35,288 nt of DNA from Prevotellaceae bacterium UBA1743 (GTDB lineage Bacteria; Bacteroidota; Bacteroidia; Bacteroidales; Bacteroidaceae), in contig DCHV01000032.1 in the NCBI GenBank assembly GCA_002314945.1, positions 20,493-55,780 of the forward strand, written 5' to 3'. Under the pieces are notes generated by a model. The model was given only the letters and a program-made list of their open reading frames with translations. It made no database searches and was not told where the DNA came from. Positions 25,773 to 33,995 of the stretch are shown here, piece by piece. Both the position numbers and the translations under genes were made by a program. Numbering within the stretch: the stretch's first letter is position 1; each line of letters starts with the position of its first letter.

Positions 25773-26500
25773 AAACAGCTATGATTTTCGCTGCAGGCTT
25801 GGGAACACGCTTACGTCCACTTACTGATACAATGCCCAAGGCGTTGGTTTCAGTGGGAGGTAAACCGCTTTTGCAGATAGTAATGGAGAAATTACAGAAG
25901 GCTGGTTATAATCGTGTCGTGATTAACGTACATCACTTCGCTGATCAAATTATAGAATGGTGTCATTCGCATCCTACGGAAATGGACGTCCTCATTTCAG
26001 ATGAACGAAATGGTCTTCTCGAAACGGGAGGCGGAATACGCCATGCACGACAACTTCTGCAAGGATGCGACCGCTTTCTTATTCACAATGTAGATATTCT
26101 CAGCAACGTTGATTTTTCGATTTTTGATTGTCAGAAACCCGATACTGTTGCCACTTTACTTGTGAGCAATCGTCAGACTCAACGATACCTCTTATTCGAT
26201 GATGATATGCGTCTTGTAGGATGGACGAATGTTAGCACAGGGGAAGTGAGAAGTCCTTATCCCAACCTCGATACCTCCCGTTATCAGAAGTATGCTTTTG
26301 CAGGCATACACCAAATGAGTACCTCGCTTTTCCCACTCTTCGACGAGTGGCCAGATGTGTTCGGTATTATTGATTTCTATTTGCGTATCTGCGATAAACA
26401 TCCAGTGTATGGTTGTATGCAAGAGGAGCTACGTCTTCTCGATGTAGGAAAGGTGGACACGCTAACTCAGGCCGAGGAGTTTGTTCATATCAACTGCTGA
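25769..26500 (+). CDS. murU: MurU-like nucleotidyltransferase (sugar-1-phosphate)
   Basis: A protein of 243 residues from the ATG at 25769, which overlaps the kinase stop; an ATG five codons earlier is open but would extend past the motif. The N-terminus MKTAMIFAAGLGTRLRPLTDTMPKAL is the nucleotide-binding signature of NTP_transferase enzymes, and KPLLQIVMEKL, HHFADQI and HNVDILSNVDF (metal-binding D in NVDI) follow. The short length without a left-handed beta-helix separates it from GlmU and matches MurU, which makes UDP-MurNAc from MurNAc-1-phosphate. Partnership with the kinase supports this; GlcNAc-1-P, mannose-1-P or glucose-1-P are alternatives. Confidence 0.82.
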   Translation: MKTAMIFAAGLGTRLRPLTDTMPKALVSVGGKPLLQIVMEKLQKAGYNRVVINVHHFADQIIEWCHSHPTEMDVLISDERNGLLETGGGIRHARQLLQGCDRFLIHNVDILSNVDFSIFDCQKPDTVATLLVSNRQTQRYLLFDDDMRLVGWTNVSTGEVRSPYPNLDTSRYQKYAFAGIHQMSTSLFPLFDEWPDVFGIIDFYLRICDKHPVYGCMQEELRLLDVGKVDTLTQAEEFVHINC

Positions 26501-26510
26501 TTTGTTTGTT

Positions 26511-29500
26511 ATGCTCATTCAGACACTACAGACACAATACGCCCACCATCCTCGTGTGAAAACCTTGGCTCGTCTATTAGGCGATACTGAAGCAAAGGTG
26601 GTGCAATTGAGCGGTTTGCAGGCAAGTGCTACTCCCCTGGTTTTTTCATCTTTGGCTGTGGCGGCTCCGCAAGTACTCAACCATCCCTATGTGTTTATTC
26701 TTGATGATGCAGAATCAGCAGGCTATTTTTATCATGACCTTACCCAATTACTTGGCGACAAAGAAGTACTCTTCTTTCCCAGTAGTTTCAAGAGAGCTGT
26801 AAAGTTTGGCCAGCGTGATGCAGCCAACGAGATTCTTCGCACAGAAGTGTTGAGTCGTCTTTCATCTGGCTCACTTCCTTTGTATATTGTCACTTGTCCC
26901 GAAGCCTTGTCTGAACAAGTCGTTACGAGAGAACAACTTTCGGATCAGACGCTTCCTTTGCATGTAGATGAGAAGGTCGATATCATGTTTGTGCAGGAAA
27001 CTTTGTTGAGTTTCGGCTTCATGCGTGTGGATTATGTATATGAACCAGGACAATTCGCAGTACGTGGTAGCCTTATTGATGTCTATTCTTTTTCAAATGA
27101 GAATCCCTATCGAATCGACTTTTTTGGAGATGTAGTGGATAGCATACGCACGTTTGAAGTAGAGACACAGCTAAGCCTCTCGCGTCAACAACAGATTTGT
27201 CTTGTTCCCGAACTTAGCAAATCCACAGAACGTCGTGACGGCTTCCTCCGTTTTCTTCCCTCGAATACCATGTTGGTGATGCATGATGTGTCGTTTGTGT
27301 GTGATGTGGTCCGCCAGATTTGTGAAGAGGGATTCAGTCAGCAAGCACTCCTTGTACAAGAACAGCAGGAAGATGGAGTGACACTTGAATCAGAAAAGAT
27401 ATTGGTACGTCCTGAGGATTTTTGTGGCGATATACTCGGTTTCCGCCATATACTTCTAACCAACCAACCAGCGAAAGACAAGAAGACCTACACTCTTCAT
27501 TTCAAAATAACGCCTCAGCCCGTCTTTCACAAGGACTTCCCCCTTGTCATCCGCACTTTGCAAGAGTATCAGGAACGTTCCTATGAATTGTTTATCCTCG
27601 CTGATAGCGAGAAGCAAACAGATCGTTTGGAAAGTATCTTCCATAATCAGGAGACTGGCATACGTTTTATACCCCTGAATAAGACCTTACATGAAGGTTT
27701 TTGTGATGAGGATCTTCATTTGTGTTGTTTTACCGACCATCAGATATTCGATCGTTTTCATAAATACAATCTCAAGAGTGATCGCGCACGCAGTGGTAAG
27801 GTGGCTCTTACGCTTAAGGAACTCCAACAATTTCAGGTTGGCGACTATGTTGTACATGTTGATCATGGAGTGGGGCAATTCGGCGGCCTTGTCAATGTGC
27901 CAAATGGAGAACATACACAGGAGGCAATCAAAATCAACTATAGCAACAATTCTTTTATTCTCGTCTCACTTCATGCGCTACACAAAGTGTCGAAATACAA
28001 AGGTCGTGAAGGAGAGGCTCCTCGTGTAAGTGCTCTTGGAACGGGTGCATGGGAACGCATGAAAGAGCGTACCAAGGCACATATAAAGGATATTGCACGT
28101 GACTTGATAAAACTCTATAGCAGACGACGTGAAGAGAAAGGCTTCGCTTTCAGTGCAGATGGTTACATGCAGCATGAACTTGAAGCCAGTTTCCTCTATG
28201 AAGATACACCAGATCAGTTGAAGGCAACCCAGGATGTCAAAGCCGACATGGAAAAAGCACGTCCCATGGATCGCCTTGTATGTGGTGACGTAGGTTTTGG
28301 GAAGACCGAGGTGGCTATACGAGCTGCTTTCAAAGCCTGTGTAGATGGCAAACAAGTGGCTGTTCTTGTACCTACTACCGTGTTGGCATACCAACATTTC
28401 CGCACCTTCTCTTCTCGACTGAAGGATATGCCTGTGACAGTGGAATACCTCAGCAGAGCTCGTAGCGCACAGAAGACAAAGCAGATTCTGCAAGACTTGA
28501 AAGAAGGACGTGTCAATATTGTAATAGGTACACACAAACTAATAGGAAAGACGGTAAAGTTCCAGGATCTTGGTCTTCTCATTATTGATGAAGAACAGAA
28601 GTTTGGGGTCAGTGTCAAGGAGAAGCTGCGTCAGATGAAGACCAATGTAGATACACTCACTCTGACAGCAACTCCCATCCCTCGCACATTGCAGTTTAGT
28701 TTGATGGGAGCACGCGATTTGAGTGTCATTCAGACTCCTCCTCCCAATCGTTATCCAATTCAGACGCAGTTGTGCAGATTCAGTGGAGAAGTGATAGCTG
28801 AGGCTATCAATTTCGAGATGAGCCGAAATGGTCAGGTATTCCTTGTGAATAATCGTATCAGTAATCTTCCTGAGTTGGAGGCTATCGTACACAAATACGC
28901 TCCTGATGCGCGTGTTGCAGTGGGACATGGCCAAATGTCACCCGAGGCGTTGGAACAGATTCTCTTGGATTTTGTCAATTACGACTATGATGTTCTCATT
29001 AGTACCACTATTATCGAGAGCGGTATAGATATTCCCAATGTGAATACTATCATTATCAATGGTGCACAGAATTTCGGTCTGAGCGATCTGCATCAAATGC
29101 GTGGCCGTGTAGGACGTGGCAACAAGAAAGCGTTTTGCTACCTTCTTACTCCTCCTGCAAGTCTCCTAAATCCTGATGCACGACGCAGATTGCAGGCAAT
29201 TGAGAATTTCAGCGGTCTTGGTAGTGGTATTCATCTGGCAATGCAGGATTTGGATATTCGTGGAGCAGGCAATTTACTTGGAGCAGAACAGAGTGGTTTT
29301 ATTGCCGACTTAGGCTACGAAACTTATCAAAAGATTCTATCGCAAGCAGTCAAAGAGTTGCGCAACGATGAATTTCACGAACTTTATACAGATGAAGCAT
29401 CCACTTCCCAGATTGTAGATGGAGCGGATTTTGTCGAGGAATGTCTATTCGAAAGTGATCTGCCTATGTTCTTTGGTGAAGACTATGTGCCTACTTCCAG

Positions 29501-29894
29501 CGAAAGGATGTTGCTCTATCGCGAACTTGATGCATTGGAGAAGGAAGAAGACGTTCTACAATTCCGTCAGCGTATGATAGATCGTTTTGGTCCTGTTCCT
29601 CCCGAAGGGGAAGCATTGATACGTGTTGTGCTTCTTCGGCAGTTGGGAAAGTATTTTGGTACAGAAAAAATCGTACTGAAAGGAGGACGTATGCGTCTGT
29701 ATTTCGTATCTAATCCAAATAGTCCTTTCTTTCAGAGCAAGGCATTTGGACAGATTATCACATTCAGTATAGCCAACGCACATCGTTGCCGCCTTGATGA
29801 GGCTAATTCACGTCGTAGTTTCATTGTACAGGAAGTATCTGATGTTGATACTGCCTACAATATCCTTTTTCAAATTAAGCAACAAAACTCCTAA
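26511..29894 (+). CDS. mfd: Transcription-repair coupling factor Mfd
   Basis: A protein of 1127 residues from the ATG at 26511, placed 10 nt after murU; the frame opens earlier only with a TTG inside murU. Domains in order: UvrB-homology module (1-about 330; FVQETLLSFGFMRVDYVYEPGQFAVRG), linker, CarD-like RNA-polymerase-interacting domain (near 440; FQVGDYVVHVDHGVGQF), SF2 translocase with Walker A GDVGFGKTEV near 594 and DEEQ at 693-696, TATPIPRTLQ, motif VI QMRGRVGRGNKKAF, and the C-terminal TRCF domain. It dislodges RNA polymerase stalled at lesions and recruits UvrA. Length and motifs are complete. Confidence 0.97.
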   Translation: MLIQTLQTQYAHHPRVKTLARLLGDTEAKVVQLSGLQASATPLVFSSLAVAAPQVLNHPYVFILDDAESAGYFYHDLTQLLGDKEVLFFPSSFKRAVKFGQRDAANEILRTEVLSRLSSGSLPLYIVTCPEALSEQVVTREQLSDQTLPLHVDEKVDIMFVQETLLSFGFMRVDYVYEPGQFAVRGSLIDVYSFSNENPYRIDFFGDVVDSIRTFEVETQLSLSRQQQICLVPELSKSTERRDGFLRFLPSNTMLVMHDVSFVCDVVRQICEEGFSQQALLVQEQQEDGVTLESEKILVRPEDFCGDILGFRHILLTNQPAKDKKTYTLHFKITPQPVFHKDFPLVIRTLQEYQERSYELFILADSEKQTDRLESIFHNQETGIRFIPLNKTLHEGFCDEDLHLCCFTDHQIFDRFHKYNLKSDRARSGKVALTLKELQQFQVGDYVVHVDHGVGQFGGLVNVPNGEHTQEAIKINYSNNSFILVSLHALHKVSKYKGREGEAPRVSALGTGAWERMKERTKAHIKDIARDLIKLYSRRREEKGFAFSADGYMQHELEASFLYEDTPDQLKATQDVKADMEKARPMDRLVCGDVGFGKTEVAIRAAFKACVDGKQVAVLVPTTVLAYQHFRTFSSRLKDMPVTVEYLSRARSAQKTKQILQDLKEGRVNIVIGTHKLIGKTVKFQDLGLLIIDEEQKFGVSVKEKLRQMKTNVDTLTLTATPIPRTLQFSLMGARDLSVIQTPPPNRYPIQTQLCRFSGEVIAEAINFEMSRNGQVFLVNNRISNLPELEAIVHKYAPDARVAVGHGQMSPEALEQILLDFVNYDYDVLISTTIIESGIDIPNVNTIIINGAQNFGLSDLHQMRGRVGRGNKKAFCYLLTPPASLLNPDARRRLQAIENFSGLGSGIHLAMQDLDIRGAGNLLGAEQSGFIADLGYETYQKILSQAVKELRNDEFHELYTDEASTSQIVDGADFVEECLFESDLPMFFGEDYVPTSSERMLLYRELDALEKEEDVLQFRQRMIDRFGPVPPEGEALIRVVLLRQLGKYFGTEKIVLKGGRMRLYFVSNPNSPFFQSKAFGQIITFSIANAHRCRLDEANSRRSFIVQEVSDVDTAYNILFQIKQQNS

Positions 29895-29905
29895 TTCCTA
29901 CATCC

Positions 29906-30661
29906 ATGGTACAAGATATGACTCGTTTCGATCGTGTGGAACGCCTTCTTGGCACTCCTACATTGCAATGCCTTCGCGATTGTCGCGTTATCTTGTTTGG
30001 AGTGGGAGGCGTAGGTAGTTGGTGTGCCGAAGCTCTTGTTCGTAGCGGTATAGGTCATCTTACGATCGTAGATAACGATGTGGTTGCTACCACCAACCTC
30101 AATCGTCAACTCATGGCCACCACTTCGACATTAGGGATGCCTAAGGTGGAAGCACTACGTGATCGTTTGCTGACTATTGCTCCAGATGCCGATGTTCAGG
30201 CTCTGTGCCAAGTTTATGATGCAGATACGGCTGAATCCTTTCGTTTGGAAACGTACGATTATGTTATTGATGCTATAGACAGTCTTCGTCCAAAAGCGTC
30301 TCTCATCCTCCATGCTACACGTGTTGGAACGCGCCTTTATAGTGCAATGGGAGCTGCCTTGAAAATGGATCCTACCCGTATTCGTGTAGCAGAGTTTTGG
30401 CAAGCCAAGGGTTGTCCGCTTGCACGTGCCTTACGCAACCAATTCAAGAAGTCTGCACAATATCCTTCTCGCAAATTTCAGGTAGTATATAGTGATGAAT
30501 TGCTTCCCAATTTAGGTGGCAGTAACCCCTCTGATGTCGATGCATGGAGCAATCATCGTGCTCAGGTGAATGGAAGTCTTTGTCATGAAGTAGGCATCTT
30601 TGGTTTTACCCTCGCAAGTTTGGTGATACAGGACTTGCACAAGTCATCCAATGTGAAATAA
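29906..30661 (+). CDS. tcdA: tRNA threonylcarbamoyladenosine dehydratase TcdA (E1-like)
   Basis: A protein of 251 residues with the adenylation fold of ThiF/MoeB/E1 enzymes: FGVGGVGSWCAEALVRSGIG (glycine loop at 32-38), DNDVVATTNLNRQ (Asp and Arg contact ATP) and YDYVIDAIDSLRPKASL. The opening TRFDRVERLLG and the absence of a zinc Cys-X2-Cys pair distinguish TcdA (CsdL) from ThiF and MoeB. TcdA uses ATP to cyclise t6A37 of ANN-decoding tRNAs to ct6A. E. coli TcdA is 268 residues with a membrane-anchoring tail that is not evident here. The start could also be the ATG at 29918. Confidence 0.88.
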   Translation: MVQDMTRFDRVERLLGTPTLQCLRDCRVILFGVGGVGSWCAEALVRSGIGHLTIVDNDVVATTNLNRQLMATTSTLGMPKVEALRDRLLTIAPDADVQALCQVYDADTAESFRLETYDYVIDAIDSLRPKASLILHATRVGTRLYSAMGAALKMDPTRIRVAEFWQAKGCPLARALRNQFKKSAQYPSRKFQVVYSDELLPNLGGSNPSDVDAWSNHRAQVNGSLCHEVGIFGFTLASLVIQDLHKSSNVK

Positions 30662-30673
30662 ATTAGATTCGAT

Positions 30674-32266
30674 ATGAAGAAACTCGTATTTCCCCTTTTC
30701 GCTATCTTTGGCTTCAGTATGCTTTTTGCTCAACACACCTCTGTGATTGGCAAGGTTGAACTTACTGCATCCGACACGTTACTGTTTCAAATGGACAGTT
30801 TGTATTGGGGCGAAGGTGTCATTTCGGATGGGCATACACCGATTCTGAATATTCAGCAGTCACTCAGTTCGGGTTCTGCATTGGCCGATGTGCGTTCTGT
30901 TACTTTCGAAGATGGCTCACCTTTCATCGAGGATGGCAAACTCTATCTCTCTGCCAGTAGCAGGACAGGAGGTAGTGGTATCGCGATTGTAGCACTCACC
31001 TTAGGTACAGGTCAACTGGAATTTACCGGAACGATATCTCCGCTTATGTCTGGTACATTCCGAAAGATTTCAGCGGCTCACATTATGTACGATCGAGTTC
31101 GTAAAGTTTGGCAAGTGACCACTCCTTATCACAATCCAACAGATCATCGTTTGTGGGTGGCAAGTGCTTACAACGATCTCCGTTTCGGTATCACTACTCT
31201 TGATTTCTCTCCCTTGGATTACGAATTGCCAACCAAGGGTGACGAGGATTGTCAGATATTCTACGATAGTAAGATGCATAAGTGGGTGATGATTTATGCT
31301 TCTACGCGACGTCCTGATGATAAGGGAGGCTACATTCTGCGTCTCCAACTCAGTAAGCGTCCAGATGGCGGATTCAAGGATTATTCCTATCAAACTGATG
31401 TGAGTGCCACAGGCGTCACTACCACTCTCATTGGAGGCGTTCGATATGTATTGAGTGGCAATACACGTGGCGAAAAGTCCAATCGTTATTCAGTTTGGTC
31501 CTATCCTGATATGAAGTTTGTGTGCGATTTGAATATTGATATCGACGATGGCGCGTGGCGCAGTTGGAACAATGTGGTGCCCGTTCCAGAAGGAGATGCT
31601 ACTCGTTATGTGATGATGGGCTTCGATCGTCAACTTTCCACCGACGAAGATAATTGGACGTATGGCAATCTGTATTTCCTCTATTCACGTCAGCGTAATC
31701 CCGGATTGGAGTTTTCCATGAAAGATGCAGATGGACATGTTATACGTCCTGCATCACACGATTTCCGCTATCGCGTAGAAGATCTACAATTTCTGCGTCG
31801 TAGCAGCCGCCGTTTCGCATTTCAGGATATTCCATTGGGTTGCATCGATTTTCAGTATGATGTCACCCGTCCTCGGGGTAATGTCTATCCCAATATCGGT
31901 CAGGTGGATTCATTGCAGTATTCAGAAGGACGTCTGATTCCTTTTACAGAGCAAAAAGGCGAAGCTGCCATTTTGGCTGGCATTCATCATCCCTTGGCCA
32001 ATTATCAGGTGCCACTCGATGATATTGCCGAGGGAGAGAGCCGTTTTCTCTACCTTGGTTCCCGTGATGGACACTGTGCAGCTCGTGTCATTGCTACCCG
32101 TATTTCGGCAGATCAGATCCAAGTTTCGTATCAGGGTAGTGGAGAAGCCCTGTCTCTTGGCACGTTCTCATGCGGTCAGACGAACAATGACGTCTTGCGT
32201 ATCTGCTTCGTTATGTCCAATCTCATGGGCCGCTACTATTGCTACGCTTTCCGCCACTGCAAGTGA
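30674..32266 (+). CDS. Secreted protein of unknown function, possibly a beta-propeller
   Basis: A protein of 530 residues with a signal peptide (MKKLVFPLFAIFGFSMLFAQ). It is rich in repeated strand-turn patterns with Asp/Trp/Tyr: FEDGSPFIEDGKLYLSASSR, RKVWQVTTPYHNPTDHRLWVASAYN, CQIFYDSKMHKWVMIYAST, YRVEDLQFLRRSSRRF. Such regular blades, each with 'D-x-x-x-x-W/Y-x-V/L' strands, are what five-bladed glycosidases (GH32/43/130 types) show, but I cannot place catalytic acids with confidence. It is the last gene of the long operon, 12 nt after tcdA, and ends 9 bp before the convergent greA. A binding or enzymatic role on polysaccharide is a guess. Confidence 0.65.
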   Translation: MKKLVFPLFAIFGFSMLFAQHTSVIGKVELTASDTLLFQMDSLYWGEGVISDGHTPILNIQQSLSSGSALADVRSVTFEDGSPFIEDGKLYLSASSRTGGSGIAIVALTLGTGQLEFTGTISPLMSGTFRKISAAHIMYDRVRKVWQVTTPYHNPTDHRLWVASAYNDLRFGITTLDFSPLDYELPTKGDEDCQIFYDSKMHKWVMIYASTRRPDDKGGYILRLQLSKRPDGGFKDYSYQTDVSATGVTTTLIGGVRYVLSGNTRGEKSNRYSVWSYPDMKFVCDLNIDIDDGAWRSWNNVVPVPEGDATRYVMMGFDRQLSTDEDNWTYGNLYFLYSRQRNPGLEFSMKDADGHVIRPASHDFRYRVEDLQFLRRSSRRFAFQDIPLGCIDFQYDVTRPRGNVYPNIGQVDSLQYSEGRLIPFTEQKGEAAILAGIHHPLANYQVPLDDIAEGESRFLYLGSRDGHCAARVIATRISADQIQVSYQGSGEALSLGTFSCGQTNNDVLRICFVMSNLMGRYYCYAFRHCK

Positions 32267-32275
32267 TGCTGTGCT

Positions 32276-32740
32276 TTAGATACTGATATTATCTATTCGC
32301 AAATGTAGTACTCCGGAAGGGACATGTACTTCCACTGTTTCCCCTGTTTTCTTTCCTAACAATTCCTGAATGATAGGGGATTTGATGGAAATCTTTGCCT
32401 CTTTCAGATTCGCTTCGTGGGGATTCACGATGGTGTAGGCCATCTTTGTGTTCGTGTCCAGATTCGTCAATTCCACTTTGCGAAACAATCCTACGATATC
32501 GCCACTGAGGTTGGACGTGTCCAATACACGTGCAAATTGCAGGACTTTCTGTTTGAAGCGTATTCTGCCCAAGAGTTTGCCTTGTGCGCGTTTCGCAGCG
32601 TGGTATTCGAAGTTCTCGCTCAGGTCGCCCTTGTCGCGTGCCTCGGCAATCTCGTTCTTAACCTTGGGCAGTTCTACGTTTATCAGTTCATTCAATTCCG
32701 CTACCAGTTGATCGTAGCATTCCTTGGATAAGTATTCCAT
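32276..32740 (-). CDS. greA: Transcription elongation factor GreA
   Basis: A protein of 154 residues from the ATG at 32740. The frame stays open 34 codons further, but that stretch is another frame of the upstream repeat gene and is Val/Ala-rich nonsense. Residues 1-75 form the antiparallel coiled coil with the acidic tip (ARDKGDLSENFEYHAAKRAQG; the D and E that hold Mg2+ at the RNA polymerase active site). The C-terminal half is the FKBP-like domain (IVNPHEANLKEAKISIKSPI...LLGKKTGETVEV). It rescues backtracked RNA polymerase. No promoter lies in the 16-nt gap upstream, so it is probably co-transcribed with the repeat-protein gene. Confidence 0.92.
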   Translation of the reverse strand: MEYLSKECYDQLVAELNELINVELPKVKNEIAEARDKGDLSENFEYHAAKRAQGKLLGRIRFKQKVLQFARVLDTSNLSGDIVGLFRKVELTNLDTNTKMAYTIVNPHEANLKEAKISIKSPIIQELLGKKTGETVEVHVPSGVLHLRIDNISI

Positions 32741-32756
32741 TTTTTTATTTTCGATT

Positions 32757-33839
32757 TTATCTTCCTCCTCTGCCACCTCCGTGACCGCCACCACCGTGAC
32801 TTCCGCCACCCATGTGACTACCGCCACCCATGTGGCTTCCACCGTTGCTCATCGAACCTCTTCCCATTCTGTTGCTTCCACTCATCGAGGAGGAACCGCT
32901 TCGCGTACCACCGCTCATCGAACTTCTTCCCATTCTGTTGCTTCCACTCATCGAGGAGGAACCGCTTCTTGTGCCACCGCTGCTCATCGAACCTCTTTCC
33001 ATTCTGCTGCTTCCGCTCATCGAGGACGAATTACTCCGTGTGTTTCCGCTGATGGAATTTCTTCCTGAAATATTACTTCCTCTTGATTCGATGCTTCCGC
33101 TGCGCGATTCCCTGTTGCCGAAAGAGCTACGTCCGCTACGTGTACCCATGTCAGACGAACCACGTCCGATGTTTCTGTTGGAACTTCTGTTTTCCATGGA
33201 TGATCTCGTGCTACTTCTACCGAAGGAATTGTCATGCGAGCGACTCGATTCACCTCTCATTCCATTTTCACGACGAGAACCATTGGTGCCTCTTCCTTGT
33301 ACATAATTGCTTCTCACACCGTTTCTTCCTGGTTCATGGCGTATTCCACCTCGTTCGTGCCCTCTCATGCCACCATCCCAGTGTGGACGACGGCCGATGT
33401 AGAAACCATCGTGGAAATGTCCGTGTCCGTGTCCGCCATGGTAATGAAGGTAGGCATGTGGATGGTTGAAGTAGAAGAATCCCCTGTCATACACGCTATA
33501 GATAGGGTAGAACCAGCGTCCGCCGTGCCACCATACTGGACGCAGGAAATAGTCTGCCACATAGAACAGGTTCCATTGCCAGTCATAGAGAATGTGGCGG
33601 AAGTCTGTGAGTCGGTAGTTGAGATATGTCCCATACAAATCGTCGGCCGTATTCAGGCTGAGCAGATAGTCCAGGTTGATTTCGTATGCATCGTTGTACT
33701 GGTTGTCATTCAGGTTGAGCTCGTATGCCATCTTGTCGGTTAGGTAGAGAGCTTCTCTGCGTGCCGTTTCGTAATCCATTGCATGGAGACTGATTGCTGC
33801 TGTGAGCGTCATCAGTAGGGTAGTAAATATACGTCTCAT
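32757..33839 (-). CDS. Secreted Gly/Ser/Arg/His-rich repeat protein
   Basis: A protein of 360 residues from the ATG at 33839, which gives a clean signal peptide (MRRIFTTLLMTLTAAISLHA); an upstream in-frame ATG at 33869 lies within the promoter. The N-terminal 90 residues look folded (ALYLTDKMAYELNLNDNQYNDAYEINLDYL) with aromatic motifs (WQWNLFYVADYFLRPVWWHGGRWFY). A histidine patch (YLHYHGGHGHGHFHDGF) follows, then about 220 residues of Ser/Gly/Arg/Asn-rich low complexity. Residues about 263-330 are three 22-23-residue repeats (GTRSGSSSMSGSNRMGR-like), and the end is Gly/His-rich (GGSHMGGGSHGGGGHGGGRGGR). I recognise no family. A metal-binding or extracellular matrix-like role is conceivable from composition only. 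Confidence 0.75.
   Translation of the reverse strand: MRRIFTTLLMTLTAAISLHAMDYETARREALYLTDKMAYELNLNDNQYNDAYEINLDYLLSLNTADDLYGTYLNYRLTDFRHILYDWQWNLFYVADYFLRPVWWHGGRWFYPIYSVYDRGFFYFNHPHAYLHYHGGHGHGHFHDGFYIGRRPHWDGGMRGHERGGIRHEPGRNGVRSNYVQGRGTNGSRRENGMRGESSRSHDNSFGRSSTRSSMENRSSNRNIGRGSSDMGTRSGRSSFGNRESRSGSIESRGSNISGRNSISGNTRSNSSSMSGSSRMERGSMSSGGTRSGSSSMSGSNRMGRSSMSGGTRSGSSSMSGSNRMGRGSMSNGGSHMGGGSHMGGGSHGGGGHGGGRGGR
32848..33048. repeat. Three near-identical 66-69-bp coding repeats
   Basis: Units begin with CTCATCGAAC at 32848, 32914 and 32983 and are 66, 69 and 66 bp. Units 1 and 2 are nearly identical in DNA; unit 3 has several changes, and a diverged copy follows from 33049. They encode the 22-23-residue Ser/Gly repeats of the secreted protein read on the minus strand. 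High DNA identity points to recent expansion and possible length variation between strains. Confidence 0.85.
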
Positions 33840-33866
33840 AGTCGTAATGTTTTTAGGTTTCTGATG

Positions 33867-33896
33867 CAAAAGTAGATTACTTTCTTTGGATGCAAA
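33867..33896 (-). promoter_or_regulatory. Promoter for the repeat protein and greA
   Basis: On the minus strand TTTG (33896-33893) and TACTTTTG (33874-33867) are separated by 18 nt, slightly short of the usual 19-20. The predicted transcript starts about 20 nt before the ATG at 33839. Confidence 0.6.
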
Positions 33897-33933
33897 ACGG
33901 ATTTACCCTAATGCATTGGAGGAAATCCCTAAT

Positions 33934-33965
33934 AAAAGTCAGCAGCGTGTATTGCTACACGCTGC
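33934..33965 (-). terminator. Rho-independent terminator of the discoidin-domain protein gene
   Basis: GCAGCGTGTA (33942-33951) and TACACGCTGC (33956-33965) make a perfect 10-bp stem with a 4-nt loop. On the minus strand it is followed by TGACTTTTATT and starts 30 nt after the stop codon at 33996. Confidence 0.85.
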
Positions 33966-33995
33966 CGGCCCTATTTATGTTTTCTTGCAAAGAGA

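Noticed and set aside
27978..28535. 185-codon minus-strand frame opposite mfd
   Set aside because: It is antisense to the Mfd translocase domain with no recognisable protein features.
32741..32842. 34-codon upstream extension of greA
   Set aside because: It overlaps the Gly-rich end of the neighbouring gene in another frame and is low-complexity; GreA begins at the ATG at 32740.
32848..33048. Possible CRISPR array
   Set aside because: The repeats are contiguous, keep the reading frame and encode a regular peptide repeat.
32830..33306. 158-codon Leu/Pro-rich plus-strand frame
   Set aside because: It is the antisense shadow of the Ser/Gly repeat gene; its repeats mirror the coding repeats.
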